This document shows positions 1-8,162 of a stretch of 64,000 nucleotides of DNA, one piece after another. The notes under the pieces were generated by a model. The model was given only the letters and a program-made list of their open reading frames with translations, was not told the origin of the DNA and ran no database searches. Origin of the DNA: Mariniphaga sp964559175 (GTDB taxonomy: Bacteria; Bacteroidota; Bacteroidia; Bacteroidales; Prolixibacteraceae); contig CAZLGT010000022.1 in assembly GCA_964559175.1 (NCBI GenBank), positions 1 through 64,000 of the forward strand, written 5' to 3'. How positions within the stretch are numbered: the first letter of the stretch is position 1; each line of letters opens with the position of its first letter. The translations under genes were made by a program, and so were the position numbers.

Positions 1-31
1 ATACTCCCGCTTTTTTACGTAATTACCTCTG

Positions 32-39
32 CAAATGTA
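32..39 (-). promoter_or_regulatory. Possible -7 promoter box for a gene left of the window
   Basis: Read on the minus strand this is TACATTTG, matching the Bacteroidota TAnnTTTG consensus. No good TTTG lies 19 nt upstream, so support is partial. It would drive a leftward gene that starts beyond position 1. The two palindromes at 105-119 and 154-168 lie upstream of it. Confidence 0.35.
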
Positions 40-104
40 TAAATTTTGGGACCGGTAAAATCAGAAACGGAATAAAAAATTACTCATTTCCGACTACAAA
101 TATT

Positions 105-119
105 AGTCATCAGATGACT
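105..119. promoter_or_regulatory. Palindromic operator-like site, copy 1
   Basis: The 15-bp sequence AGTCATCAGATGACT is a perfect palindrome around a central A. An identical copy lies at 154-168, 49 bp away centre to centre, which suggests a pair of operators for one dimeric regulator. The shape resembles sites of FadR-type GntR regulators, but that is inference and no GntR gene is in the window. Confidence 0.55.
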
Positions 120-153
120 GCCTTGTACTATCGTCCGTTTGATTTAATGGCAA

Positions 154-168
154 AGTCATCAGATGACT
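154..168. promoter_or_regulatory. Palindromic operator-like site, copy 2
   Basis: This is an exact second copy of AGTCATCAGATGACT. It lies just after the 3' end of the leftward oxidoreductase gene and upstream of the putative leftward promoter at 32-39. Two exact copies in 65 bp are unlikely by chance. Confidence 0.55.
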
Positions 169-183
169 TAAAACACAAACCAA

Positions 184-1509
184 TCAAACATTTGGCAATT
201 TCCACGGAGCACGGTAATGCGCTTTTACCATTTCATTGGCTTCGGCATCGCCAATAAATTCCTGTTTTTCGTGGTCCCAGAAAACCTTACGGCCCAGCCG
301 GTACGAAATATTTCCCAAATGGGCAAACCGGGCGATGTGCGCTCCAATCTCTATGTCGCAACTCGGTTTTTCACAGGTTTTTATACATTCAAGGAAATTC
401 TGTACATGCAGTTCCAGGCCTTTGCCGGTGCTTTTTTGCAAGGGAACTCCTTCATAACCCTCCTTTTTACTTACGCTCCTGGATTCGGGAATCACCTCCC
501 ATCCGTTGCGGTCAACCACCAGGGTTCCATATTCTCCAACAAATGATACCCCATGCCCGCGTTGCCCGTAATTGGCGCCGTAAATCCCAATGGTGTGATC
601 CCACAACAGGCCGAAATCACCAAAATCGTAAACCGCCATCATGGTATCGGGTGTTTCCATGGCATCGTCGGGAAAAGCATACTTGCCGCCGGTTGCCATC
701 ACCGATTTGGGCACGTACCGATTCATTCCAAACAGGGCATAATCGAGCAGGTGAACTCCCCAGTCGGCCATTAAACCGCCGGCATAATCCCAGTACCAGC
801 GGAAGGTAAAATGAAACCGGTTTATGTTAAACGGACGTTTGGGCGCCGGTCCCAGCCAGAAATTGTAATCCACTCCTGCCGGCACTTCCGAATCGGGCTC
901 CACCGGAATGGAACCTTTCCACCCTACATACGACCACGAGCGGACGGAGCGAATCCGTCCGATATTTCCTTCGTGCAGGTAATCCACGGCAGCTTTCCAG
1001 TGCGGATCGCTGCGCTGCCACTGCCCCACCTGCACCACCTTGTTGTAGCGTTTTTGCGCTTTCACCATCAGATTACACTCCTCTATGGAATTGGCCAGTG
1101 GTTTTTCGGTATATAAATCTTTTCCGGCTTCCATGGCATGAATGCCAATTAACGCATGCCAGTGGTCGGGCGTGGCGTTAATCACCACATCAATGTCTTT
1201 GTTTTCCAGCAGATTACGGTAATCGTTGTACAACACCGGTTTTTTACCCTGAATTTTTTCCACTTCGGCAGCGCGTTCTTCCAGTACATTCCGGTCCACG
1301 TCGCAAAGGGCGGCACACTCCACGTTGGGTAGTGCCAGAAAAGCCTTCAGGTTACTGAATCCCATTCCCAGGCAACCTACCAAACCAACTACCACCTTTT
1401 CGTTTGCAGAAAATCCGGCATGAAGAATGGTAGGGAATGTGCTCAAAGCAGCCGTTGCCAGGGCAGAGTTTCTGATAAATGTTCTTCGGTTCGGTTTCAT
1501 TTTATTCAT
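184..1509 (-). CDS. Exported Gfo/Idh/MocA family oxidoreductase
   Basis: This 441-residue protein is an NAD(P)-dependent sugar or inositol dehydrogenase-like enzyme; the substrate cannot be told. The N-terminus has a twin-arginine type signal (NRRTFIRNSALATAA) followed by a hydrophobic stretch ending near residue 31, so it is probably exported folded with its cofactor. The Rossmann glycine motif GLVGCLGMG is at about 42-50 and the family EKP motif at 135-137, with PDHWH just before it at about 114-118. The C-terminal half is the usual Gfo/Idh/MocA substrate domain. ATG codons at 1509 and 1500 are both usable; the second would give MKPNRRTF and keep the whole signal. The next gene at 1773-3086 is a close paralogue on the same strand, separated by an inserted inverted-repeat element. 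Confidence 0.9.
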   Translation of the reverse strand: MNKMKPNRRTFIRNSALATAALSTFPTILHAGFSANEKVVVGLVGCLGMGFSNLKAFLALPNVECAALCDVDRNVLEERAAEVEKIQGKKPVLYNDYRNLLENKDIDVVINATPDHWHALIGIHAMEAGKDLYTEKPLANSIEECNLMVKAQKRYNKVVQVGQWQRSDPHWKAAVDYLHEGNIGRIRSVRSWSYVGWKGSIPVEPDSEVPAGVDYNFWLGPAPKRPFNINRFHFTFRWYWDYAGGLMADWGVHLLDYALFGMNRYVPKSVMATGGKYAFPDDAMETPDTMMAVYDFGDFGLLWDHTIGIYGANYGQRGHGVSFVGEYGTLVVDRNGWEVIPESRSVSKKEGYEGVPLQKSTGKGLELHVQNFLECIKTCEKPSCDIEIGAHIARFAHLGNISYRLGRKVFWDHEKQEFIGDAEANEMVKAHYRAPWKLPNV

Positions 1510-1529
1510 TTTAACGATTAATTTTTATA

Positions 1530-1539
1530 CCCCGTAAAT
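1530..1539. repeat. 10-bp target-site duplication, left copy (element 1)
   Basis: CCCCGTAAAT sits directly against the left terminal repeat of the element at 1540-1681. It is repeated exactly at 1682-1691 directly against the right terminal repeat, as expected for a target-site duplication. Confidence 0.85.
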
Positions 1540-1681
1540 CAATGTCGTTTAGTTAACGCTGTCAAGTCTATAGACGTTGACAGGTTATGCACCGCAGTCT
1601 TGTCAGCGTGCCCCCGAGTGCTCGGGGCTGACAACGTCAAACAAATTCGAATTACAATATTTGCTAAACTAAACGCCATTG
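1540..1681. mobile_element. MITE-like non-autonomous element, copy 1 (142 bp)
   Basis: The left end reads CAATGTCGTTTAGTTAAC. The right end, read inwards on the other strand, is CAATGGCGTTTAGTTTAG. A perfect 10-bp direct repeat (CCCCGTAAAT) abuts both ends. The core has no ORF but contains a stem: TTGTCAG (1600-1606) pairs with CTGACAA (1628-1634), and CCCCGAG (1612-1618) with CTCGGGG (1621-1627). A second element with the same ends is at 48245-48366. Ten-bp duplications are typical of IS4-type transposases, so mobilisation in trans by such an enzyme is inferred; no transposase is present here. The insertion lies between two paralogous oxidoreductase genes. Confidence 0.85.
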
Positions 1682-1691
1682 CCCCGTAAAT
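1682..1691. repeat. 10-bp target-site duplication, right copy (element 1)
   Basis: CCCCGTAAAT, identical to 1530-1539, immediately follows the right terminal repeat of element 1. Confidence 0.85.
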
Positions 1692-1772
1692 TACAAAAAA
1701 AATCAATTTGCTCTCCTCTTTATTTGGTTCACAAATTGATTTTTCAATCTGAATTTCAAAAAAGAAAAAAAC

Positions 1773-3086
1773 CTATACTCGCGGCAGAGGCCACTTCTCG
1801 TTGTAATTAACCCGTGTAAGTTTATCGGCTGCCTCTTCCTTAAACTTTTTTGCTGCTTCGTCCCAGTGAATCACTTCTCCAACCCGGTAGGCGATATTTC
1901 CCATTTCGGAAACAATGGCAGTTTTGGCGCCAATTTCCACCGAAGCATTTGGCGTTCCTCCCTTGCGAATACATTCAAGGAAATTTTTCACGTGCTCATC
2001 CAGCCCGTCGCCGTAATTGCTTTGTGTTACTCCCTCGAAAAACGGCTCCCGTTTGGCATCGTTTCGGTCGGGCATCAACTCGTAACCGCCCCGGTCGAGC
2101 ACCAGCGTACCTTTATGCCCCACAAATGCAACACCGTGTCCTCTTCCAAATGGCCCAATCCCGGGATTCAAACCACATTCCCAAATCATTGTATGTTCAG
2201 GATAACTATATAATGCCTGCTGAATATCGGGCGTTTCAAGCGCTCCTGCATCGTGATAATAAATTCCGCCTCCGGGAGAAATTTTCTGTGGCATACCGGC
2301 ATCCATGGCGTACATGGCAAAATCGAGCAAATGCACTCCCCAGTCCGTCATTGCTCCGCCTGCATAGTCCCACCACCAACGAAAGTTGTAATGAAACCGG
2401 TTTGCGTTAAACGGACGTTGCGGAGCAGGACCCAGCCACATGTCGTAGTCAACATGGTCGGGAGGTGTGGAATCCGGCATGGATGGATAAGGCTCATCAT
2501 ACCCTTTGTAAATCCAGGCTTTTACCAAATGAACATCGCCCAGTTGCCCCGATTTCACGATTTCGGAAGCCTCGAACCAGTGTTTTGAGCTGCGCTGCCA
2601 CATTCCTACCTGAACAGCCAGGTTCGGGAATTTTGCAGCAGCGTCAACCATGGCATAACATTCCCCGATGCTATGCGCCATCGGTTTTTCAACGTAAACA
2701 TGTTTTCCGGCCTGCAGTGCCATTATCATCTGGTGAGCATGCCAGTGGTCGGGCGTTCCGATAATTACTGCATCGATGTCCGGATTGTCGAGCATATCCC
2801 TGAAATCGGCATACAGAACCGGTCGTTTCTCCGTCAGTTTTTCCACGTCGGCCGCACGTGATTCCAAAATTTTTGAATCTACATCGCAAAGGGCTACGCA
2901 TTCCACATTATTACCCTCTTTTAAAAAACTTTGCAAATTACTGAACCCCATACTCCGGCACCCGATTAATCCTACGTTTACTTTTTCACCGGGCGACGCG
3001 CAGGCATTCATGATGGTAGGAAAAGCACTAATGGCGGCTGTGGCAAGGGCTGAGTTTTTAATAAATTTTCTTCTGTTGGAATTCAT
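1773..3086 (-). CDS. Exported Gfo/Idh/MocA family oxidoreductase, paralogue
   Basis: This 437-residue protein is clearly paralogous to the product of 184-1509: it shares the N-terminal NRR(K/T)FI(K/R)NSALATAA signal, the order of motifs and the C-terminal domain. The twin-arginine pair is at residues 5-6, the Rossmann motif GLIGCRSMG at about 39-47, and EKPMAHSI follows at about 134. A cysteine near residue 29 after the hydrophobic stretch might be lipidated, but the lipobox is weak. The pair probably acts on related periplasmic sugars; the substrate is unknown. It is read leftwards and is upstream of its paralogue, with 263 bp between them, partly filled by the inserted element. Confidence 0.9.
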   Translation of the reverse strand: MNSNRRKFIKNSALATAAISAFPTIMNACASPGEKVNVGLIGCRSMGFSNLQSFLKEGNNVECVALCDVDSKILESRAADVEKLTEKRPVLYADFRDMLDNPDIDAVIIGTPDHWHAHQMIMALQAGKHVYVEKPMAHSIGECYAMVDAAAKFPNLAVQVGMWQRSSKHWFEASEIVKSGQLGDVHLVKAWIYKGYDEPYPSMPDSTPPDHVDYDMWLGPAPQRPFNANRFHYNFRWWWDYAGGAMTDWGVHLLDFAMYAMDAGMPQKISPGGGIYYHDAGALETPDIQQALYSYPEHTMIWECGLNPGIGPFGRGHGVAFVGHKGTLVLDRGGYELMPDRNDAKREPFFEGVTQSNYGDGLDEHVKNFLECIRKGGTPNASVEIGAKTAIVSEMGNIAYRVGEVIHWDEAAKKFKEEAADKLTRVNYNEKWPLPRV

Positions 3087-3196
3087 ACTATCTGTTAAAT
3101 TGATTTTAGTAATTGAAAATCGTAAATATACAGGTTATGAAAGTGAATTGGAAATGCTTTCGGGCAATTTTTCCCGATTTTCTGATTTTTATCATC

Positions 3197-3216
3197 TTTG
3201 ACTGACCGTTCAGTCA
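3197..3216. promoter_or_regulatory. TetR operator, distal copy
   Basis: The site contains the inverted repeat TGACTGA-ccg-TTCAGTCA within TTTGACTGACCGTTCAGTCA. It matches the proximal site at 3273-3292 at 18 of 20 positions. Both lie upstream of a tetR gene, so autoregulation is the natural reading. Confidence 0.7.
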
Positions 3217-3268
3217 TTTTTAACAATTTATTAACACGTGAACCGATCTGTAATTCAAAAACGAACTT

Positions 3269-3276
3269 TATATTTG
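3269..3276 (+). promoter_or_regulatory. -7 box of the tetR operon promoter
   Basis: TATATTTG fits the Bacteroidota TAnnTTTG box and lies 40 nt before the tetR start. The proximal operator begins inside it (from 3273), so a bound repressor would block RNA polymerase. No strong TTTG is seen at the -33 position. Confidence 0.6.
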
Positions 3277-3292
3277 ACCAACCGTTCAGTCA
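3273..3292. promoter_or_regulatory. TetR operator, proximal copy
   Basis: TTTGACCAACCGTTCAGTCA is nearly identical to the site at 3197-3216, and the outer arms TTTGAC and GTCAAA (to 3294) are also inverted. It overlaps the -7 box at 3269-3276, the classic arrangement for a repressor. Confidence 0.7.
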
Positions 3293-3315
3293 AAGAATTT
3301 ATAAATTGAAACGCA

Positions 3316-3906
3316 ATGCCTCGAAGTCAGGAACAATACGATGAAATCAGAAAACAGAAAAAACAACTGATTATGGATACAGCGCTGGAACTGTTTGCCG
3401 AAAACGGGTTTCACGCCACAACCATGAGCAGGGTTGCCAAAAAGGCAGGGGTATCGAAAGGTCTCGCCTACAACTATTTCGAAAGCAAACAGGAAATTCT
3501 GGATGAAATTATAGAAACCGGATTCGATTCCATCTATACTCATTTTGATTTAAACCATGATGGAGTTTTAACCCGCGATGAATTCGAACACTTTATCCGC
3601 AACAGTTTTAAAGCCATTGGTGAGAACCGAAAATTCTGGAAGCTCTATTCTGCAATAATTATGCAGTCTGACATTGCCGAATCAATGATGGAGAAATACG
3701 GTGACCGATCCCAAACCATTATGCTAATGCTCAATCAATTTATTAAAAACATGGGGAGTAAAGACCCTGAAGGCGATCTGATGGTCATCAGTTCACTGGT
3801 AAAAGGATCGCTGCTGGTGGTAATTTCCGCACCCGAATTTTTCCCGCTAAAACAACTGGAAGATAAAGTAACAGAAGCCTGCTTCAGGCTGATAACAACT
3901 AAATAA
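3316..3906 (+). CDS. TetR/AcrR family transcriptional regulator
   Basis: This 196-residue protein has the standard TetR layout: an N-terminal helix-turn-helix at about 25-60 (with the AKKAGVSKGLAYNYFESK recognition segment) and a variable C-terminal ligand domain. It starts a rightward run of seven genes, with the next ATG 7 nt after its stop. Two matching operator-like palindromes lie upstream, one over the promoter. It is therefore predicted to repress its own operon until a ligand, perhaps a lipid or envelope-active compound, binds. The ligand is not predictable from sequence. Confidence 0.9.
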   Translation: MPRSQEQYDEIRKQKKQLIMDTALELFAENGFHATTMSRVAKKAGVSKGLAYNYFESKQEILDEIIETGFDSIYTHFDLNHDGVLTRDEFEHFIRNSFKAIGENRKFWKLYSAIIMQSDIAESMMEKYGDRSQTIMLMLNQFIKNMGSKDPEGDLMVISSLVKGSLLVVISAPEFFPLKQLEDKVTEACFRLITTK

Positions 3907-3912
3907 TTCACC

Positions 3913-4656
3913 ATGAAAACAATTTTGACATTTATCGCTGCAAGTATGTTTTCACTCAGCGCTGCTGCACAGGATGTTGCAGAAATCATCAGAAAGGCTG
4001 ATGAAAAATTCAGGGGCGAATCGAGCCGCGGCCAAACCACCATGATTATTGAACGGCCCAACTGGAGCCGCGAAATTTCCATGAAAACCTGGTCGCTGGG
4101 CAACGACTATTCCATGATTTACATTACAGCCCCGGCCAAAGAAAGGGGCCAGGTTTTTCTGAAACGCGAAAACGAAATGTGGAACTGGGTACCCACCATC
4201 GAGCGAATGATAAAAATTCCACCTTCGATGATGATGCAGTCGTGGATGGGTTCTGATTTTACCAACGACGACCTGGTGCGTGAATCGTCGTTTGAAAAAG
4301 ACTACCATCACAAACTACTGGGGGAAGAACCTGTTGAAGGTTACGATTGCTACAAAATTGAACTTATACCAAAACCAGATGCACCGGTGGTTTGGGGAAA
4401 AATTCTGATGTGGGTTTCCAAAAACGAATACCACTGGCTGAAAGCCGAGTTTTACGATGAGGATGAAACCCTGGTGAACATTGAAATTCTTTCTGAAATT
4501 AAAATTATGGACGACCGTGAAATGCCCACGCGCATGGAAATGATTCCGGCAGATAAGGAGGGGCATAAAACCGTTTTGATTTTTGATGAAATCGAGTTTA
4601 ATGTGAATTTGGATGAATCGTTTTTTTCACAACAAAATATGAGAAGAATCCGATGA
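3913..4656 (+). CDS. Outer-membrane lipoprotein-sorting (LolA-like) protein
   Basis: This 247-residue protein has a signal peptide (residues 1-19, ending AAAQ) and then a LolA-like fold of the family usually annotated as outer membrane lipoprotein-sorting protein. Typical family segments are the GQTTMIIERPNWSREISMKTW region and the WNWVPTIERMIKIPPSMM region. Members are periplasmic and are thought to carry lipids or lipoproteins beside RND or ABC pumps. Its stop overlaps the next start (ATGA), so it is translationally coupled to an FtsX-type permease. That supports a carrier working with this ABC transporter. The cargo is unknown. Confidence 0.85.
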   Translation: MKTILTFIAASMFSLSAAAQDVAEIIRKADEKFRGESSRGQTTMIIERPNWSREISMKTWSLGNDYSMIYITAPAKERGQVFLKRENEMWNWVPTIERMIKIPPSMMMQSWMGSDFTNDDLVRESSFEKDYHHKLLGEEPVEGYDCYKIELIPKPDAPVVWGKILMWVSKNEYHWLKAEFYDEDETLVNIEILSEIKIMDDREMPTRMEMIPADKEGHKTVLIFDEIEFNVNLDESFFSQQNMRRIR

Positions 4657-5873
4657 AAACAAACATCAAACTGGCATGGCGAAACCTCTGGCGAAACAGG
4701 CGGCGGACAATCATTGCCATTTCATCCATCATTTTCAGTGTGTTGCTGGCTTCGTGGATGCGTTCCATGCAGGAGGGCTCCTATGACAGCATGATTGAAA
4801 ACGTGGTGAAATTCTACTCGGGCTATTTGCAGGTTCAGGACACGGCCTACTGGGAAGAACGCACGCTGGAAAATAGCATGGAAGTTTCGCCCGAACTTAT
4901 GAGGGAAATCGATAAACTCAATGATGTAACGCTGGTTTCTCACCGGCTTGAATCTTTTGCACTGGCGGCCAATCATCAACACAGCAAACCGGGCATGGTG
5001 CTGGGAATTGAGCCTGAAGCAGAAAACCGCATTACGGAAATATCCAAAAAAATAAAAGCCGGAGAATTCCTTCAACCCGGAGACAAAAGTGTGGTGATTG
5101 GGAAAGGACTGGCCGATTTTCTGAATCTTTCGGTGGGTGACACATTGGTAATGATTGGGCAGGGTTACCACGGAGTGAGCGCCAACGGACTTTTCCCCAT
5201 TACAGGTATCATGGAACACCCTAACCAGGAATTCGACAAACGACTGGTGCTGATGGACATTGAAACCGCACGTGAGTTTTATTCGGCCTACGGCTTGTCC
5301 ACATCGCTTGTCGTTATGACCGACGACCATTACCAGGTGGACCACCTGAAAGCGGAAATCGGCAGACTGCTTTCAGAGGAAAAAACCGTCCTCACCTGGG
5401 TGGAAATGCAGCCCGAAATAGAGCAACTTATCCAAAGCGACCGGGCCAGCGGCATTATCATGTTGGGAATTTTATACCTGGTTATAGCTTTTGGAATGTT
5501 CAGCGTAATTATGATGATGGTGAAAGAGCGCCGTCGTGAGTTTGGTGTCATTCATGCCGTAGGTATGAAAAAGCACAAAATGGCCATTGTAGTTTTATTT
5601 GAAACGCTTTTCATCGGAATTATTGGTTGCACCATCGGACTGGTAGTAAGTTACTTTTTCTGTTTGTGGTTTTATCACAATCCCATTCCCCTTACGGGTG
5701 AAATGGCCACAGCAACAGTTCAATATGGCATGGAACCTTATATGTTCTTTTCCATTCAACCGTCGCTGTTTTACAACCAGATGATTCTGGTGTTTTTCAT
5801 CAGCCTGTTCATTGCCATTTTTCCGGTGTACAACATTTACCAGCTAAAAATTACCTCCGCATTGCGGGCGTGA
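4653..5873 (+). CDS. FtsX/MacB/LolE-type ABC transporter permease 1
   Basis: This 406-residue permease has the FtsX architecture: one membrane helix near 17-36, a large periplasmic domain at about 40-260, then three helices at about 268-292, 308-335 and 370-400. The conserved cytoplasmic segment KERRREFGVIHAVGMKK precedes the third helix. This family does mechanotransmission from ATP hydrolysis to a periplasmic partner rather than classic transport. It is coupled to the LolA-like gene by a 4-bp overlap, and a second permease of identical length follows. The two probably form a LolC/LolE-like heterodimer. Confidence 0.9.
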   Translation: MKTNIKLAWRNLWRNRRRTIIAISSIIFSVLLASWMRSMQEGSYDSMIENVVKFYSGYLQVQDTAYWEERTLENSMEVSPELMREIDKLNDVTLVSHRLESFALAANHQHSKPGMVLGIEPEAENRITEISKKIKAGEFLQPGDKSVVIGKGLADFLNLSVGDTLVMIGQGYHGVSANGLFPITGIMEHPNQEFDKRLVLMDIETAREFYSAYGLSTSLVVMTDDHYQVDHLKAEIGRLLSEEKTVLTWVEMQPEIEQLIQSDRASGIIMLGILYLVIAFGMFSVIMMMVKERRREFGVIHAVGMKKHKMAIVVLFETLFIGIIGCTIGLVVSYFFCLWFYHNPIPLTGEMATATVQYGMEPYMFFSIQPSLFYNQMILVFFISLFIAIFPVYNIYQLKITSALRA

Positions 5874-5931
5874 AGAAGAAGCGGGAAGCACGAAGTTGAG
5901 CTGGTGACTTCGGCTCACCTGATCAATAAAC

Positions 5932-5996
5932 TTGAAACTTTGAAACTTTGAACTTTGAACTCGGAACTTTAAACTCGGAACTTTAAACTTTAAACT
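5932..5996 (+). repeat. 7-bp tandem repeats upstream of permease 2 (site A)
   Basis: About nine units of consensus TTRAACT run head to tail (TTGAAACT, TTGAACT, CGGAACT and TTAAACT variants). They end 7 nt before the ATG at 6004. Similar arrays precede the starts at 18374, 23331 and 30958. No Shine-Dalgarno sequence is present. Confidence 0.8.
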
Positions 5997-6003
5997 ACTC
6001 GTT

Positions 6004-7224
6004 ATGATTTGGTCAATTGCATGGAGAAACGTTTGGCGCAACAAATTACGCAGTCTGATTATGATTGCGGCCATTGCGCTCGGTTTGTTTGCCGGGGTGT
6101 TTACCATGGCTTTTATGCAGGGTGCTGTGGATGCACGCATCGAATCGGCTACAAAAACAGAACTGGCCCATCTGCAGGTTCATGCCCCTGATTTTCTAAT
6201 GAACAACGACATTGCATTAAAAATGGATAACGCCGATGAAATCCTCGGAAAAATTACAGCGCTTGATTCGGTGGTCGCAGCAAGCAAACGGCTAATTGCC
6301 GAACCTTTTATAATGGCTGCCCACGGAACTGGCGGTGGCAAAATGATTGGCGTGGTTCCCGAACAGGAAAAAAAGGTGACTGACATCTGGGAAAAAATGG
6401 TGGATGGCGCCTACCTGGAACACGACAGCCGGATGCCCCCGGTAGTTGTGGGCGAAAAGCTGGCCAAACGGCTGCGGCTAAAAGTGGGCACACGCATCAA
6501 CGTACAAATGATTGACCGCAACGGTGACCTCTCCATAAAAGGATACCGCGTGAGCGGAATTTACCGCACGACCAACACCAGCTACGACGAATCGACCCTT
6601 TTTGTGCGGTTTGACGACCTGCAGGCTCAACTGGAAATGGAAGACAACACGGCACACGAACTGGCTATTTTGCTTGAAAGCGGCAACGAAGCTGCCGCAG
6701 TTAAACCGTCCATTCAAAAACTGGCCGAAAATTACGACGTGCAAACCTGGAAGGAAATCAGCCCTGAAATGTCACTGCTTACTGATTCCATGGACCAGTA
6801 CATGTACGTTTTTATCCTGATAATTCTGCTGGCCCTTTGTTTTGGTATTATTAACACCATGCTCATGGCCGTGCTGGAACGGGTAAAAGAAATTGGGATG
6901 CTGATGGCAGTGGGTATGAATAAACGCAGGATTTTTTCCATGATCATTCTGGAATCGGTTATGCTTACCGTTTCCGGCGGAATTCTTGGAATGCTGATTG
7001 GATCAGTAGTTACCAAAATTTTCGAAACCCGGCCCATCAACCTTGCCATGTTTGCTGAAGGACTGGAAAGCTATGGTTTTGCTTCGCAGATTTACACTTC
7101 CCTTCGTGGCGAGACACTGGTAACTATTGGCGTTCTTGTGATTTTTACCGGCCTTCTCTCAGCAGTTTGGCCGGCACGCAAAGCGTTAAAACTGAATCCG
7201 GCGGAGGCGACGCGGACGGAGTAA
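6004..7224 (+). CDS. FtsX/MacB/LolE-type ABC transporter permease 2
   Basis: This 406-residue protein has the same layout as permease 1: an N-terminal helix at about 15-38, a periplasmic domain, and three C-terminal helices at about 262-285, 310-335 and 375-395. It has the family segment ERVKEIGMLMAVGMNKRRI. It ends with the usual WPARKALKLNPAEATR tail, which is close to canonical LolE/MacB. A 130-bp gap holding heptad repeats separates it from permease 1. It should pair with permease 1 and the ATPase at 7471-8157. Confidence 0.9.
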   Translation: MIWSIAWRNVWRNKLRSLIMIAAIALGLFAGVFTMAFMQGAVDARIESATKTELAHLQVHAPDFLMNNDIALKMDNADEILGKITALDSVVAASKRLIAEPFIMAAHGTGGGKMIGVVPEQEKKVTDIWEKMVDGAYLEHDSRMPPVVVGEKLAKRLRLKVGTRINVQMIDRNGDLSIKGYRVSGIYRTTNTSYDESTLFVRFDDLQAQLEMEDNTAHELAILLESGNEAAAVKPSIQKLAENYDVQTWKEISPEMSLLTDSMDQYMYVFILIILLALCFGIINTMLMAVLERVKEIGMLMAVGMNKRRIFSMIILESVMLTVSGGILGMLIGSVVTKIFETRPINLAMFAEGLESYGFASQIYTSLRGETLVTIGVLVIFTGLLSAVWPARKALKLNPAEATRTE

Positions 7225-7240
7225 AATAAGCCTCCCCCGG

Positions 7241-7257
7241 CCCCTCCGAGGGAGGGG
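7241..7257. repeat. GC-rich hairpin after permease 2
   Basis: CCCCTCC pairs with GGAGGGG around a GAG loop, 16 nt after the permease 2 stop. There is no T-run after it, so it may be a stability hairpin or a dispersed intergenic repeat rather than a terminator. Confidence 0.45.
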
Positions 7258-7364
7258 AGAAAGGGATACTAATTTGATAATTTGTAGTGATTTATAGAGA
7301 TTAATGGAGATTTAGTGAAATGAAACAGAACTCTGAATTAGCACTGAACTTTGTTCGAAGACCG

Positions 7365-7419
7365 TCCCCCTTTGGATGCAATTTTGCCATAAAGCAGTAT
7401 GATGAATTCCAAAGGGGGA
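7365..7419. repeat. 12-bp inverted repeat upstream of the ATPase
   Basis: TCCCCCTTTGGA (7365-7376) and TCCAAAGGGGGA (7408-7419) are exact inverted copies around a 31-nt loop, about 50 nt before the ATPase start. It could fold in the operon mRNA between permease 2 and the ATPase or act as a protein site. Function is not known. Confidence 0.55.
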
Positions 7420-7470
7420 ATAAGGGGGATTAAAAAACGAGAATATAAATTGAACTTAATATCAACAAAA

Positions 7471-8157
7471 ATGAAGATTATAGAAATCAAAAACCTGAAA
7501 AAAACGTACCAGGACAATTCCGTTCCAGTACATGCAGTAAATGGAGTTGACCTTTCCATTGAAGAAGGCGAATTTACTGCGATTGTGGGTCCGTCGGGTT
7601 CCGGAAAAACCACGTTGCTGAATGTGGTGGGCGGGCTCGACGATGCAACGGAAGGAATCGTAATCATTGACGGTGTGGAAATCAATCAGCTTTCTTCGCG
7701 CAAGCTCACCGATTTCCGCATGAACAACATCGGATTTGTGTTCCAGGCCTACAACCTGATTCCGGTGTTTACAGCCAAAGAAAATGTGGAGTTTGTAATG
7801 CACCTGCAGGGCGAAAAAAAAGAACATCGTGAAGCGCGTTCCTCCGAATTGCTGAAAGCGGTTGGATTAGGTGAAATGATGGACCGCAGACCATCGAAAC
7901 TCTCAGGCGGACAGCAGCAGCGGGTGGCTGTAGCCCGGGCGCTGGCTTCAAAACCAAAGTTTGTGCTGGCTGATGAGCCTACCGCCAATCTCGATTCTAA
8001 ATCGACAGAAAACCTGCTCGATATTATGGAACAGCTTAATAAAAATGAAAATATCACGTTTATATTTTCAACGCACGACCAGCGGGTGGTAAACAAAGCA
8101 CGCCGCGTGGTTACGCTGGAAGATGGAAAAATTAAAAGCGACATCACAAAAAGATAA
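7471..8157 (+). CDS. ABC transporter ATP-binding protein (LolD/MacB type)
   Basis: This 228-residue ATPase powers the two FtsX-type permeases. Walker A is GPSGSGKTTLLN (near residue 40), the signature is LSGGQQQRVAVARAL (near 145), and Walker B with catalytic Glu is VLADEPTANLD. The start at 7471 (MKIIEIKNLKKTY) matches the family. An in-frame ATG at 7399 would add 24 unrelated residues and lies within the inverted repeat at 7365-7419, so it is rejected. The next gene begins 5 nt after the stop, tying the ATPase to the CAP protein and the barrel protein. Confidence 0.93.
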   Translation: MKIIEIKNLKKTYQDNSVPVHAVNGVDLSIEEGEFTAIVGPSGSGKTTLLNVVGGLDDATEGIVIIDGVEINQLSSRKLTDFRMNNIGFVFQAYNLIPVFTAKENVEFVMHLQGEKKEHREARSSELLKAVGLGEMMDRRPSKLSGGQQQRVAVARALASKPKFVLADEPTANLDSKSTENLLDIMEQLNKNENITFIFSTHDQRVVNKARRVVTLEDGKIKSDITKR

Positions 8158-8162
8158 AGTCA

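Noticed and set aside
7399..7470. Upstream start for the ATPase
   Set aside because: It adds 24 residues with no family match and lies in the inverted repeat; the start at 7471 matches LolD-type proteins.
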